Of a stretch of DNA of 63,658 nucleotides, positions 45,197 to 54,420 are shown in pieces. Numbering within the stretch: position 1 is the first letter of the stretch; each line of letters starts with the position of its first letter. The stretch is from contig CAHJWM010000033.1 in assembly GCA_903642325.1 (NCBI GenBank), forward strand, positions 1 to 63,658. Direction: 5' to 3'. The notes below the pieces were generated by a model. It was not told where the DNA came from. It ran no database searches and saw only the letters and a program-made list of their open reading frames with translations. The position numbers and the translations under genes were made by a program. The stretch is from Myxococcales bacterium. GTDB taxonomy: Bacteria > Myxococcota_A > Polyangia > Polyangiales > Polyangiaceae.

Positions 45197-45583
45197 ATGC
45201 CAGCGTCGCGCGCAATCTTTCCCGAGACCCACATCCACCCGGGCGTCGCCCAAAAGATAGCTTCTTACAAGAAAGAGGAGGTGGAAGCGGTCAACGCCTT
45301 GCTTGCCGTGCACCGAGTGGTCGTCGTCGGCATGAGACAAAACCCATACCCGAAGAAAGCGCGTAAGCTCCTGGACGCGAAGGGCATCGGCTATGAGTAC
45401 CTGGCAATCGGTAGCTACCTGAGTGAATGGCGGCGCCGCCTAGTGCTGAAGATGTGGACCGGGTGGCCCACATTTCCCATGGTGTTCGTGGACGGCACGC
45501 TCATTGGCGGCTTCGAGGATCTAGAACGCCTGGTGGAGAGTGGCGAGCTCGCAAGCACGCTGAGCCGAGCGCGCTCAGGCTGA
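45197..45583 (+). CDS. Monothiol-glutaredoxin-like protein lacking the active-site Cys
   Basis: The 128-residue protein has the glutaredoxin fold pattern: VVVVGMRQNPYPKKARKLLD, then a Gly-x-Glu-Tyr strand, WTGWPTFPMVFVDG with the TFP cis-Pro loop, and GTLIGGFEDLERL with the GG motif that holds glutathione. Where a CxxC or CGFS should be, the sequence is NPYPKK, and there is no Cys anywhere in the protein. It cannot do normal dithiol chemistry but may still bind glutathione. It lies between the divergently placed ABC-F gene and the convergent SPFH pair. Confidence 0.85.
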   Translation: MPASRAIFPETHIHPGVAQKIASYKKEEVEAVNALLAVHRVVVVGMRQNPYPKKARKLLDAKGIGYEYLAIGSYLSEWRRRLVLKMWTGWPTFPMVFVDGTLIGGFEDLERLVESGELASTLSRARSG

Positions 45584-45589
45584 GTTGCG

Positions 45590-46489
45590 CTAACGAATGG
45601 GCACGTGAGCGGGGCTCGGGATCGCGGCCAGCAATTGCGTCCCTTTGGGCAACACGCTCACTTCCAGCCCGGGCGCGGCCAACAGGTTTTGTGTTTCCAG
45701 CAGCTCGAACAGCGCGTCGGAAATCTGAGCGTCTTTCGCGATTTCGCTCAGGGCCGCTCCGACTATTTGTGGTCGCGTGGCCGCGGCTTGGGCAAATGCG
45801 ACGGCGGCTTGCCGCTCGGCGGTGGAGCGGATCACGTTCACGCGGTTGGTTCCGTCTTGCTGAATCGCGGCGGTTACCTGGCGCAGGCGATTCACGACTT
45901 TTTGCTCGATCTGCTGAATCATGCCGAGATCTCGGAAATGCACTTTGCGAATGTAAGTGCTGCCCAGCATGTAGCCCCACTCGCGCGACTTCAGCGATAC
46001 TTCTTCGCGAACGACCTGGCTCATGGCGTGCCGTGTCTCGAGCATCTCCGACAGCTTCATGTTGCTCAAACAACGCACCGTCGCATTCGATACGTTGGCG
46101 CGAAGTGAGCCCACCGGGTCCCAGTTTTTGTACAGATAAGCCAGCGGGTCGCTGACGAACATTTCGCACCAAACGCCGATCCCCATCGGCGCGCCTTCTT
46201 CCGAGTTGACCGGCTGACTGCGTAGGTAAGTCTGATCGAGCCGCAGATCCACCACGCGCTTTTTACCGAAGAACGAGACCAGCGGCGCAAATAGGCCCAT
46301 CCTCAACCAGGGGAAGTGGATGCCGGGCTGATTTTCGACCAGTCGCACTTTGCCAAATAGCTCGAACACGACACATTGCCGCTCGGTCACCACGACGTAC
46401 ACGCCGAGCAGCCGCACGAGAAACAAAAACAGCGGTACACCGAACAAGCAAACCGCGAACGTTATCCCGACCGTGGTGAGAAAGATCAT
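45590..46489 (-). CDS. SPFH/band-7 membrane protein (HflC-like)
   Basis: The 299-residue protein starts with a membrane segment (about 1-28) followed by VVVTERQCVVFELFGKVRLVENQPGIHF-type SPFH sequence, then a conserved band-7 core (LYKNWDPVGSLRANV, VREEVSLKSREWGYML). A helical region rich in Ala, Gln and Arg follows (VNRLRQVTAAIQQDG, AERQAAVAFAQAAA). The ATG overlaps the stop of the upstream SPFH gene by one base (TGATG). The pair resembles HflK-HflC, which form a membrane cage around FtsH; no ftsH gene is in the window. The frame stays open far upstream, but that reading lies over the partner gene. Confidence 0.88.
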   Translation of the reverse strand: MIFLTTVGITFAVCLFGVPLFLFLVRLLGVYVVVTERQCVVFELFGKVRLVENQPGIHFPWLRMGLFAPLVSFFGKKRVVDLRLDQTYLRSQPVNSEEGAPMGIGVWCEMFVSDPLAYLYKNWDPVGSLRANVSNATVRCLSNMKLSEMLETRHAMSQVVREEVSLKSREWGYMLGSTYIRKVHFRDLGMIQQIEQKVVNRLRQVTAAIQQDGTNRVNVIRSTAERQAAVAFAQAAATRPQIVGAALSEIAKDAQISDALFELLETQNLLAAPGLEVSVLPKGTQLLAAIPSPAHVPIR

Positions 46490-47493
46490 CAGCGCGTCTC
46501 CTGAGTCGCCGTCAGCACCAATTGCCGAGTCTTGCGCCTGAGGCCAAGCTTGGCGTTGCGCACATAAGCGCCGAGCGCGGCTTCTCCGCTCGCTCGCAAG
46601 GAGCGAAGCTGCGCGGCGAGGGTCAAAAGCGGCTCGACTTCCGCCTGCGCATTGAGCGTCTCGATCTCCACGGCGCGCCGCGATTGCACGATCTTTTGGT
46701 CGGCGGCGGCCTGAGCCAAGCTGATTTCGCTCGAGACATGATTGTGCGCCGTATTGATGGCGGCGAGCGCAGAGTCCACGTCTAGCGGCGGGTCGATACC
46801 GGTGATCAACGCCGCGTCCAAACTGATGCCGTAGCGAGCGGCCGCAGAAGCGCAATCCTCTGCCATATGATCATTCAGATCACGCAGGTTCTTCCGCAAG
46901 TCATTGATTGATATGCCTTGCACGCTGGCTCCCACCTCTCCGCCCGCCTCCGCGCCGGCCAAAATTCCTTGTGACTCTGGCGCCTCGAAGTTGGCGATCC
47001 GGTCGCGCAGCACCGACACGAAATAGCCCATGATGTGGGCGACCGGATTTTTTACGCCAAAGATGTACGCATACAGGTTGCGCTCGGAAACCGTGAAGCG
47101 CAGTTGCCCGTTCAAGCCCGTGTTCAATTGATCCTTCGTGACGGCGTCCAGGATCTGTCCATTTGCGTTCGCGCTCAGGCTTTCCGGGTCGTACGCAATC
47201 GAGACCGTGTTCGTGGCAACCGACACCTTGTGCGCGTTTTGCCAGGGCAACTTCCAATAGAAGCCAGGTCCGATCAAGCGCACTTGCGGGTAAGCGTAAC
47301 GTTCCCGCTCGTCCGGTCGCAGCGTCATCGCAAGCGGTTCTTCGAGCGTGCTCGTACCCGTGCGCTGGGCGCGCCCGAAGGTGCTGATTACGGCGCGCTC
47401 GTTCGGACCCACCGTGTAAAACCCGCCCACGCCGTAGCGCACGAAGAACCACAACAGAAATCCAATCGGTATCCCAAACAGAACTTCGAACAT
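46489..47493 (-). CDS. SPFH/band-7 membrane protein (HflK-like)
   Basis: The 334-residue protein has an N-terminal membrane helix (about 2-22) and the band-7 start GFYTVGPNERAVISTFGRA, close to HflK in arrangement (an N-terminal anchor and VGPNERAV...). The domain goes on with RLIGPGFYWKLPWQNAHKVSV and ends in a long helix (ISLAQAAADQKIVQSRRAVEIETLNAQAEVE). It is translated just before the HflC-like gene. It probably forms a hetero-oligomer with it at the inner membrane. No proline-rich N-terminal extension as in E. coli HflK is seen. Confidence 0.9.
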   Translation of the reverse strand: MFEVLFGIPIGFLLWFFVRYGVGGFYTVGPNERAVISTFGRAQRTGTSTLEEPLAMTLRPDERERYAYPQVRLIGPGFYWKLPWQNAHKVSVATNTVSIAYDPESLSANANGQILDAVTKDQLNTGLNGQLRFTVSERNLYAYIFGVKNPVAHIMGYFVSVLRDRIANFEAPESQGILAGAEAGGEVGASVQGISINDLRKNLRDLNDHMAEDCASAAARYGISLDAALITGIDPPLDVDSALAAINTAHNHVSSEISLAQAAADQKIVQSRRAVEIETLNAQAEVEPLLTLAAQLRSLRASGEAALGAYVRNAKLGLRRKTRQLVLTATQETR

Positions 47494-47559
47494 CCGTCGA
47501 TGATTACATGTTTCGGCTCTGAGGGCGCGCGGTTGGCTCGGTCGAGCAACGCGTGCTCG

Positions 47560-47689
47560 CGTCCGCGCCGCCGAAGGCTGAGTGCTGTTCGCCGCTCCGC
47601 GTGACCATGAACAAGTAGAGCTCGATAGGGTTGGGTTCGATGGTCACGGGCGCGCGCGCGGCCCGTCATAACCTTCGGCGTCGCGGACG
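47560..47689. repeat. 130-bp imperfect palindromic element
   Basis: The two ends are inverted copies: CGTCCGCGCCGCCGAAGG at 47560-47577 and CCTTCGGCGTCGCGGACG at 47672-47689 (17 of 18 match). Inner cores GTGACCAT (47601-47608) and ATGGTCAC (47640-47647) are also inverted. The arms are 49 and 50 bases around a 31-base centre. Half copies occur at 28678 and 33811. It lies in the gap between pssA and the SPFH pair. Confidence 0.6.
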
Positions 47690-47743
47690 AAATTGACGCC
47701 TCGTCCACGATACGGGCGACGGCCTCGGATCCCGAAGCTCGAA

Positions 47744-48583
47744 TCAGTGCGGAACAGGCGGCACGGAATTTCGCTCGTCCAGGCCGCGCAGGCGGCGCCC
47801 CAAGACGCGCAGGGTTTCTACGAGGCCGATGAATACGTACATGCTGAGCAGCCAGATGAGCACGAATTGGGGCTTGAATTGCTGCCAGACGAATACGCTG
47901 GATCCGATCGTGAACAGAACGAAGAGCAGCGTGGCGGTGTTCAGCTTCAGCTCTTTGAAGGAACGGAAGCGAACACTGGAGACCATCAGCAGGCCCAGTG
48001 CAATGGTCACGCAGAATAGCAGCAGGGTGTAGCGCTCGTCGCCCAGTGCACCGCCCACGCCGTGGTTGGCGACCATCAGCGATATCAAGATGCCTGCTGC
48101 CGGCGGGCTAGGGAGACCGAGAATGTATTTGCCAGGCTTGCTGGGCGCGCCGCTCGAGCTCGAGCTCAGCACGTTGAAGCGTGCGAGCCGGATCGCCGCA
48201 CAGGATACGAATAGGAAGGAGGTCAGGATGCCGGGGATCGGCGCGCGGTGGAGTACCCATTTATAAACGAGCAGGGCGGGGGCGACGCCGAACGATACGA
48301 TGTCGGCCAACGAGTCGAGCTGCAGCCCAAACGCACTTTGCGTTTTGGTCATGCGCGCCACACGCCCGTCCATCATGTCGAACAGCATCGCGAAGATCAG
48401 CAGTACAGCCGCGCGGTACACGTCGATTTCTGCCGGTTGATCCTTGGAGACCAAGCGGATGGCATTGAAGCCGCAAAACACGCTGCCCAGCGTGATCAGG
48501 TTGGGCAACACGAACAGTGTCTTCCGCAGGTCGAGCTTTGGCCTGGGGCGATTCAGATTGCGGCGGGGACGGCGGAACGCCAC
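47744..48583 (-). CDS. pssA: CDP-diacylglycerol-serine O-phosphatidyltransferase
   Basis: PssA makes phosphatidylserine, the precursor of phosphatidylethanolamine. The 279-residue polytopic membrane protein carries the CDP-alcohol phosphatidyltransferase motif (DGRVARMTKTQSAFGLQLDS then LAD), matching D-G-x2-A-R-x8-G-x3-D-x3-D exactly. The start LPNLITLGSVFCGFNAI is typical of the serine-specific enzyme, and about seven membrane helices follow. It stands alone between the palindromic element and the divergent lipoprotein gene. Confidence 0.92.
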   Translation of the reverse strand: MAFRRPRRNLNRPRPKLDLRKTLFVLPNLITLGSVFCGFNAIRLVSKDQPAEIDVYRAAVLLIFAMLFDMMDGRVARMTKTQSAFGLQLDSLADIVSFGVAPALLVYKWVLHRAPIPGILTSFLFVSCAAIRLARFNVLSSSSSGAPSKPGKYILGLPSPPAAGILISLMVANHGVGGALGDERYTLLLFCVTIALGLLMVSSVRFRSFKELKLNTATLLFVLFTIGSSVFVWQQFKPQFVLIWLLSMYVFIGLVETLRVLGRRLRGLDERNSVPPVPH

Positions 48584-48738
48584 CAGGTGACCTTAGGGGG
48601 CGAACGGACGCGCGTCCAGCAACTGAGCTTAACTAGACGTGATGTATTGCTAATTTGCCAAGTGGGCGCCTCGAGGGCGCGCGCCTCGTGACCGGTCTTT
48701 TTGGCCCACTGCCCACGAACCCCCTACGATCCGTGGCG

Positions 48739-49167
48739 ATGCGCTCTTCACCTCTCTCCTTCGGCCCGTTCGTGCTGCTTCTGGCCAGCTGCGCCATCGG
48801 CGCTTGCGGCAGCAGTCATGACGACCTCTCCAAGCGCATGGCTGGGATGCAGGCCGATCTGACCCGGCTCCAGAACCACAGCGACCGTCTGGAAGAGCGT
48901 CTCGAGGCCTTGGAAGTGCGCAAAGAGGCGCTCGTCCCGGCCAAGCCGACGAGCGATGCCAGCGCGAGCCTGGAGCGACCGCGCCTGATGATCGTCAAGC
49001 TCGAGCCTGGTGACGACAGCCACGAAGCGTCCAGTGACGCGCCAACGGCCGAGCTCAGGCCCGAAGATTCGGTAGCCGATCAAACGCCGCGCCCCGTGAT
49101 CCGCGTGCACGGCTCCCACGCGGACGGTGATTCCGTCGGCTCCGATAGCCCCCGACACAAGCGGTGA
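48739..49167 (+). CDS. Coiled-coil lipoprotein of unknown function
   Basis: The 142-residue product starts at the ATG at 48739 with a lipoprotein signal; the lipobox is IGAC. A coiled coil follows (about 30-65: LSKRMAGMQADLTRLQNHSD, LEERLEALEVRKEAL), then a low-complexity tail with Ser, Asp and His. A short Lpp-like helix suggests a periplasmic trimer, but this is inference. Seven bases separate its stop from the LysM gene, so the two are probably co-expressed. Confidence 0.75.
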   Translation: MRSSPLSFGPFVLLLASCAIGACGSSHDDLSKRMAGMQADLTRLQNHSDRLEERLEALEVRKEALVPAKPTSDASASLERPRLMIVKLEPGDDSHEASSDAPTAELRPEDSVADQTPRPVIRVHGSHADGDSVGSDSPRHKR

Positions 49168-49174
49168 GAACGAC

Positions 49175-50503
49175 ATGAAGCGAGCACTCTTCTGGAACGC
49201 GTCCAGCGCCTTGTTCTGGTTTGCTGCAGGGGCCCCCGCGCAGGAAATACCAGGTTTTGGTCCGGACACGACGAGCCCGTCCGTGGCCGCCGATAGCGGC
49301 GGCTCCGTGGTGATCGCACCTCAAAACAACGGCACGACGACGTATTCGCCGGCGAACCCCGGAGAAGGCTCGAACCCGGGCCCGGCAAGCGTCACGGTCA
49401 CGAATCCGGGCCCCGCCGACGCCGGCTCTCATGGCACGAACGGAGTCCTCCCCGACGACGCCCGCTCCGGCCCCGAATCGATCCCCGACATCCATCTGGT
49501 TCGCCGCGGGGACACGCTCTGGGACCTGTGTAACCACTATTATCAAAACCCCTGGGCGTGGCCCAAGGTGTGGAGTTACAACCCACAGATCGACAACCCG
49601 CACTGGATCTACCCGGGCGATCAAGTACGCATCACGAGTCCCACGGGGGACCAACAAGCGCTGTCTTTGGGTAAGCGCACTTCCTCGACGATCGGCGGCG
49701 CCGCGTCCTTGATCAATCGCCGTCCCGTCGTGGCGAGAGACACGGTGTTCCTGCGCGATCAGGGCTATCTCGGCGACCCCGAGCGCGATGTGTGGGGTGA
49801 GCTCGTCGGCTCGGACGAAGAGCAAATGATGCTCGCCGAGGGCAACCACGTCGTGCTCGTCTTTCGCCCCGGCGTGACGGTGCGCACGGGTCAGGAGTTG
49901 ACCGTGTTCAACTCGGTTCGCCAGCCGGAGCACGTCGCTGGCGCGCGCACGCCGCCGGGTCAAATAGTGGCGGTCCGCGGTACCGTGAAAGTCTTGGAGT
50001 TCGACGCCGGTACGCGCGTCGCCAAGGCAATCTTGACCGAGTCGGTCGACGTCGTCGAACGCGGGGCGAAGGTCGGCCCGGTGGGTCGGCGCTTCGACAT
50101 CGTGCCTTCTAGAAAGACTAGCTCCAAGATCGCAACTCGAGTGCTGACCAGCATTTACCCGAACGTATACATCGCTCGAGATCAGATCGCGTTCTTAGAC
50201 AAGGGTAGCCAAGACGGGCTGCAGCCGGGCACGAACTTGTATGTGGTCCGAAAGGGCGACACTTGGCGCGATAGCCTCACCTCTCACTCGCCCTTCGACA
50301 AAACCCGCATGCTGATCAATTCGCCCGAGTGGGCGGGCGCCGAGCAAACACCGACCGACGGCGACGAAAAGACCTTTCCGGAGGACACTATCGCGGAGCT
50401 GCGTGTGCTCCGTACCGAGAAATTCAGCGCGATTGCGATCGTAACCCAATCCAAGCGCGAGCTCGTCGCCGGTGACCTAGCCGTGACTCGTCCCGGGGAG
50501 TAA
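49175..50503 (+). CDS. Secreted LysM-domain protein
   Basis: The 442-residue protein (ATG at 49175, after GAGAACG) has a signal peptide ending GAPAQE. A Gly/Ser/Pro/Thr-rich linker runs to about residue 100. A LysM domain follows: IHLVRRGDTLWDLCNHYYQN, WAWPKVWSYNPQIDNPHWIYPGDQVRI, which binds N-acetylglucosamine polymers in peptidoglycan. The remaining 280 residues hold beta-rich segments (VRGTVKVLEFDAG, RFDIVPSRKT, ARDQIAFLDKGS, GLQPGTNLYVVRKGD). A similar layout is common in Deltaproteobacteria and Myxococcota; the function beyond wall binding is unknown. Confidence 0.9.
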   Translation: MKRALFWNASSALFWFAAGAPAQEIPGFGPDTTSPSVAADSGGSVVIAPQNNGTTTYSPANPGEGSNPGPASVTVTNPGPADAGSHGTNGVLPDDARSGPESIPDIHLVRRGDTLWDLCNHYYQNPWAWPKVWSYNPQIDNPHWIYPGDQVRITSPTGDQQALSLGKRTSSTIGGAASLINRRPVVARDTVFLRDQGYLGDPERDVWGELVGSDEEQMMLAEGNHVVLVFRPGVTVRTGQELTVFNSVRQPEHVAGARTPPGQIVAVRGTVKVLEFDAGTRVAKAILTESVDVVERGAKVGPVGRRFDIVPSRKTSSKIATRVLTSIYPNVYIARDQIAFLDKGSQDGLQPGTNLYVVRKGDTWRDSLTSHSPFDKTRMLINSPEWAGAEQTPTDGDEKTFPEDTIAELRVLRTEKFSAIAIVTQSKRELVAGDLAVTRPGE

Positions 50504-50540
50504 GCTTCGCGCTTCGGGCCCAAGGGCCTCGGAGTCCCCG

Positions 50541-50963
50541 ATGAGCAAGAACCGCGTCTTCTTTCCGCAAGAGGCGCTCGACCGTTGGCTGTTGAACGGA
50601 GAGGTCGAGCTCGCTCAGGGCCTACTCACGATCCAGAGCGAACGACGTCGCTACCACCTCGTGGAAGCGGCCAGGGTCATGGCCGAGGTCAGCGGCACCC
50701 CAGACCCGTACGACGTCATGGGCAAGGTCAAAACAATCGGCTTTTTGAGTGAGCTCGGCGCGTCCCTGCTCGGTGAATCGATGGTGATAGCTGACAACGC
50801 GTACGAGGTGGTGCCGGGTTGGCTCGGCTCGCCCGTGGGCTCCTTTGCCGAGCATCGTGCCGAGCGCTCGGCATCGAACAGCTCACCGCCGCCGCCGAGC
50901 GCGCTACCGTCCGCGGGCAGCGACGAACAGCTTTTGGCGTCGTTTCTGGTACGGAATCGTTGA
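50541..50963 (+). CDS. Conserved hypothetical protein upstream of hemX-hemA
   Basis: The 140-residue protein has an N-terminal helical region (FFPQEALDRWLLNGEVELAQGLLTI, YHLVEAARVMAEVSG) and a Ser/Pro-rich tail. I recognise no catalytic motif or membrane segment. Its stop overlaps a TTG (50960, TTGA) that could start the next gene, and the spacing to LysM is 37 bp, so it appears to link the LysM gene to the heme genes in one transcript. The function is unknown. Confidence 0.7.
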   Translation: MSKNRVFFPQEALDRWLLNGEVELAQGLLTIQSERRRYHLVEAARVMAEVSGTPDPYDVMGKVKTIGFLSELGASLLGESMVIADNAYEVVPGWLGSPVGSFAEHRAERSASNSSPPPPSALPSAGSDEQLLASFLVRNR

Positions 50964-50971
50964 GCTCCCGC

Positions 50972-51799
50972 ATGATCGACATCGCCACGGTCGCCTTTTA
51001 CCTCGGCGTCATCGCCTACTCGGCGGCCGCTACGCTGTTCTTTTTGGACATGGCGCGCCGTGACGGGAGTAACTCGCGTGCGCAGTGGGCCCCGCGCTTG
51101 CTCGCCCTGGGCGGCGCGTTGCATGCAGTGCACGTCGTGACGGCCAGCCTGTTGTCTCGGGTATGTCCCATCGATTCGTTGCACTTTGCCCTCAGCTTTA
51201 CGGCGCTGATCGCCGTCGGCGCATATTTGGCGCTGCGTGGGCGGCTGCGACTATTTGCGCTGGGCGCCTTCATTGCGCCGATTGCGCTCACGTTCCTGGT
51301 GGGCGCGCAGTTCGTCGGGCAAAGCAGCGAAAGCGTGCTCGGCGTATCGCGCACGCTGCTGCTGTTTCACATCGCGGCCAATGTCGGCGGCGTGGGCTTG
51401 TTCTTGATTGCCGGCGCCGCGGGCTCTGTCTATCTGGTGCAAGAGCGGCGTCTGCGTACGAAGCAACGCGTTGCCCAAATGGGCTCCCGTTTGCCTCCGC
51501 TCGACGCCCTCGATCGGACCACGCATCGATTACTGCTGGCCGGCTTTCCGCTCCTCACATTCGGCGTGGTCACCGGCGCGGTGTTCAGCCATCAGCTGGG
51601 CAGCGCCAGCAGCGCAGAATCACTGCGCTCGCTCTTGGGTTATGCGACGTGGTTGCTGTTGGGCGGGGTGTTGGTGCTGCGCAAAACCGCGGGCTTCCGC
51701 GGGCGCAAGGCGGCGTACGGGACGATAGCAGGTGTCGTCTGCATGCTGATCGTGATGCTGCTGTACGCGGTGCGCGCGAGCAGCGGAGCTAGCCTATGA
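50972..51799 (+). CDS. HemX/CcsA-like cytochrome c assembly family membrane protein
   Basis: The 275-residue protein has about eight membrane helices and belongs to the CcsA/HemX family. Typical features are LYxxR-like segments, His residues at helix ends (LHAVHVV, LLLFHIAAN) and VFSHQLG before the last helices. In many bacteria HemX lies directly upstream of hemA and modulates GlutR abundance. The ATG at 50972 is favoured; a TTG at 50960 would give a 4-bp overlap with the upstream stop. Its stop overlaps the hemA ATG (ATGA). Whether it handles heme cannot be settled here. Confidence 0.82.
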   Translation: MIDIATVAFYLGVIAYSAAATLFFLDMARRDGSNSRAQWAPRLLALGGALHAVHVVTASLLSRVCPIDSLHFALSFTALIAVGAYLALRGRLRLFALGAFIAPIALTFLVGAQFVGQSSESVLGVSRTLLLFHIAANVGGVGLFLIAGAAGSVYLVQERRLRTKQRVAQMGSRLPPLDALDRTTHRLLLAGFPLLTFGVVTGAVFSHQLGSASSAESLRSLLGYATWLLLGGVLVLRKTAGFRGRKAAYGTIAGVVCMLIVMLLYAVRASSGASL

Positions 51800-53184
51800 T
51801 CGTCGTCGTCGGCCTATCCCACCGGACAGCCCCGATTGCGGTGCGTGAAAAACTGGTGCTCAGCGCCGAAGGGCTGCCGGACTTCCTGCGCGAGCTCGTG
51901 CAGCATCCGCAGGTCGGTGAAGCACTGTTGGTCTCGACCTGTAACCGTGTCGAGCTCGTGGCGGCCGGCCGTGCCGGTTTCGAGTCGGACCTGACCCAGG
52001 TCGCCCAGGCCTGTATCGAGGCGCTATCGAAACGCGCACCCGACATCAGTCCGCACCTTTATACACATGTCGGGGCCGGCGCCGTCCGGCATCTATTTCG
52101 CGTGGCTGCGTCGCTGGACTCGATGGTGCTCGGCGAGCCCCAGATCCTCGGCCAAGTGAAGGACGCCTACGAGGTCGCGCGGGCGACGGGCACCGTGGGG
52201 CCGGTGCTGCATCGCACCTTGCCGCGCGCCATTCGCGCGGCCAAGCGCGTGCGCACGGAGACGGCGATCGGCAGCGGCCAAGTGTCGGTGCCGAGCGTGG
52301 CCGTTGATTTGACGCGCCAAATCTTCGGTGATTTGGCGGGGCACGTCGCCGTCCTGGTGGGCTCGGGTGAAATGGCCGAAAGCGTGGCTCGGCTGCTGAA
52401 GGTGGCCGGCGCTTCGATCATCGTCGTCGGCCGAACGTTGGCCAAGGCGGAGGCGCTGGCCAGTGCCGTGGGCGGCACGGCCCGTCCTTGGTCGGCGCTC
52501 GCGGACAGCATCACCGTTGCAGATGTCATCGTGACGAGCACGAGCGCGCCCCACCACGTCGTGGATTTCGAGATGGTGTCGGCCGCGCGCAAGGCGAGGA
52601 AGGGTCGCAATCAGTTCTTCATCGATCTCGCGGTGCCGCGAGACGTCGAGCCACGGATCGAAGAGCTGGATGGCGAGTTCTTGTACAACATCGACGATCT
52701 GTCGAAGGTCGTCTCGGAGACGCTGTCGAGCCGTTCGCGCGAGGCCACCGCGGCCGAAGCCATCGTGCGGCTCGAGGCGGAAGGCTACGATCGCTGGGCC
52801 GACGCCGAGCAGGCCACGCCTACGATCGTCGCGTTGCGCGCACGGCTGAGCGCGGCGCTCGAAGCCGAGCTGTCGCGTAGCTTGCGCGGCCGGCTCAAAC
52901 ACCTGTCCGTGGAGGACCGCTCGGCGCTCTCGAAAATGCTCGAGTCCTCGGTAAATCGTCTGCTACATCAACCGACCATTCGTCTCCGGCAAGCCGCGCT
53001 CGAGCGCGGTTCGGAACTGTTGTCGCTCGAGCAACTGAGCGCCGCCATCAATGAGCTGTTCGCGCTGGACACTGACCAGGATGCCGAGAGCTCACCTGAC
53101 AACACGGCGGACCTGCCGGAAGCCGAAGGCTCTTCGGCAAGCTCGTTGCCGCCTCGTCCGCGCGTCGTCGCCTCCCGCCGTTGA
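51796..53184 (+). CDS. hemA: Glutamyl-tRNA reductase
   Basis: HemA reduces glutamyl-tRNA to glutamate-1-semialdehyde, the first step of tetrapyrrole synthesis by the C5 route. The 462-residue protein has the substrate motif [14 protein letters not shown], the catalytic Cys in STCNRVEL (Cys49), [17 protein letters not shown], the NADPH-binding [13 protein letters not shown] and a C-terminal dimerisation region (about 320-430). The last 35 residues are acidic/Ser/Pro-rich and variable. Upstream HemX and downstream pyrD are coupled by 4-bp overlaps. hemC lies 3.5 kb downstream. Confidence 0.97.
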   Translation: MIVVVGLSHRTAPIAVREKLVLSAEGLPDFLRELVQHPQVGEALLVSTCNRVELVAAGRAGFESDLTQVAQACIEALSKRAPDISPHLYTHVGAGAVRHLFRVAASLDSMVLGEPQILGQVKDAYEVARATGTVGPVLHRTLPRAIRAAKRVRTETAIGSGQVSVPSVAVDLTRQIFGDLAGHVAVLVGSGEMAESVARLLKVAGASIIVVGRTLAKAEALASAVGGTARPWSALADSITVADVIVTSTSAPHHVVDFEMVSAARKARKGRNQFFIDLAVPRDVEPRIEELDGEFLYNIDDLSKVVSETLSSRSREATAAEAIVRLEAEGYDRWADAEQATPTIVALRARLSAALEAELSRSLRGRLKHLSVEDRSALSKMLESSVNRLLHQPTIRLRQAALERGSELLSLEQLSAAINELFALDTDQDAESSPDNTADLPEAEGSSASSLPPRPRVVASRR

Positions 53185-54269
53185 CCGTGTACCGGCTACT
53201 TTTCAAAGGCGTCCTACGCTGGCTTCCGACCGAATGGGTGCATCACGTCGCCCTCGGTGGGCTCCGTGCGTTCATGTTCGTTTTCGGCGGTCTCGCGCGC
53301 CGCTTGTTGCTCAGGCGCGATCCAAAGCTTGCCGTGAGCGCGCTCGGTCTGCACTTTCCGCATCCGGTCGGTTTGGCTGCCGGTTTCGACAAGAACGCGA
53401 CCGCTTACGAGGCCCTGTCCGCCCTTGGCTTCGGCTTCGTCGAAGTTGGCACGGTGACGGCGGACCCCCAACCAGGAAATCCCAAGCCGCGCCTGTTCCG
53501 TTTGCCTAGAGACCGCGCGCTGATCAACCGAATGGGCTTCAACAACCTGGGCGCGCGCGCCGTAGCCGGGCGCCTGCGCGTACCGCGCAGCGTGCCGATA
53601 GGGGTCAACATCGGCAAGACGAAGCTCGTCGCCGAGGACGCCGCCGTCGACGATTACGTTGCCAGCACTCGGCTGCTCGGGCCGCTTGCCGACTACCTGG
53701 TCGTCAACGTGAGCTCGCCAAACACGCCCGGTCTGCGCAGTTTCCAGGCCGCAGCGCGGCTTGGCCCGCTCTTGCGCGCGGTGAGAGCGGAGTTGGCGGC
53801 CTCTGGCCGCCCTTGTCCATTACTCGTCAAAATTGCACCCGATTTAGCTGACTCGGAAATCGACGCGGTGGCCGATCTGGCGCTCGAGCTGAAGCTGGAT
53901 GGCATCATTGCAACCAACACCACGACCTCGCGATCGGGATTGAGGAGCGAAGCAGAGAGCGTCGAGGCCTGCGGCGCGGGCGGTCTGTCCGGTGCGATCC
54001 TCAAAGCGCGATCGCTGGAGGTGCTGCGCCGCCTGCACCAACGAGTCGGCAACCGGGTCACGCTGATCTCCGTTGGAGGCGTGGAAACGGCCGATGATGT
54101 CTGGGCGCGGCTGTGCGCAGGCGCGTCGCTCGTGCAGCTGTACACCGGGTTCGTGTACGGCGGGCCACTTCTGCTTTGGTCACTGCAGCGTGGGCTGCGG
54201 CGGCTGCTCGCCGCTTCCCGTTTCGACTCGATCGAAGCCGTCGTTGCCAGTGCCAGCCAGTCGAGCTAG
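53181..54269 (+). CDS. pyrD: Dihydroorotate dehydrogenase (quinone), class 2
   Basis: PyrD oxidises dihydroorotate to orotate in pyrimidine synthesis, passing electrons to quinone at the inner membrane. The 362-residue protein has the N-terminal helical quinone-binding segment of class 2 enzymes ([16 protein letters not shown]), then [25 protein letters not shown], the class 2 catalytic Ser in [11 protein letters not shown] and NTTTSRSGL, with GLSG and SVGGV phosphate-binding loops. Its start is a TTG overlapping the hemA stop (TTGA); a GTG at 53187 is an alternative. Quinone-type rather than class 1 is supported by the N-terminal extension. Confidence 0.96.
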   Translation: MTVYRLLFKGVLRWLPTEWVHHVALGGLRAFMFVFGGLARRLLLRRDPKLAVSALGLHFPHPVGLAAGFDKNATAYEALSALGFGFVEVGTVTADPQPGNPKPRLFRLPRDRALINRMGFNNLGARAVAGRLRVPRSVPIGVNIGKTKLVAEDAAVDDYVASTRLLGPLADYLVVNVSSPNTPGLRSFQAAARLGPLLRAVRAELAASGRPCPLLVKIAPDLADSEIDAVADLALELKLDGIIATNTTTSRSGLRSEAESVEACGAGGLSGAILKARSLEVLRRLHQRVGNRVTLISVGGVETADDVWARLCAGASLVQLYTGFVYGGPLLLWSLQRGLRRLLAASRFDSIEAVVASASQSS

Positions 54270-54420
54270 CGGCGGCGACTCTGTGACAGTAGCGTCAAGC
54301 GCGAGTGTCAACTTGCACCTGACATGCGCGCCTAGAAGCAGAACAGGATCGCGCAGCGGTCTCCGGATAACGCCCGCGCCGGCGTTGCAGGCGCCACGCG
54401 CCTTGTCATAATGGCGCTCG

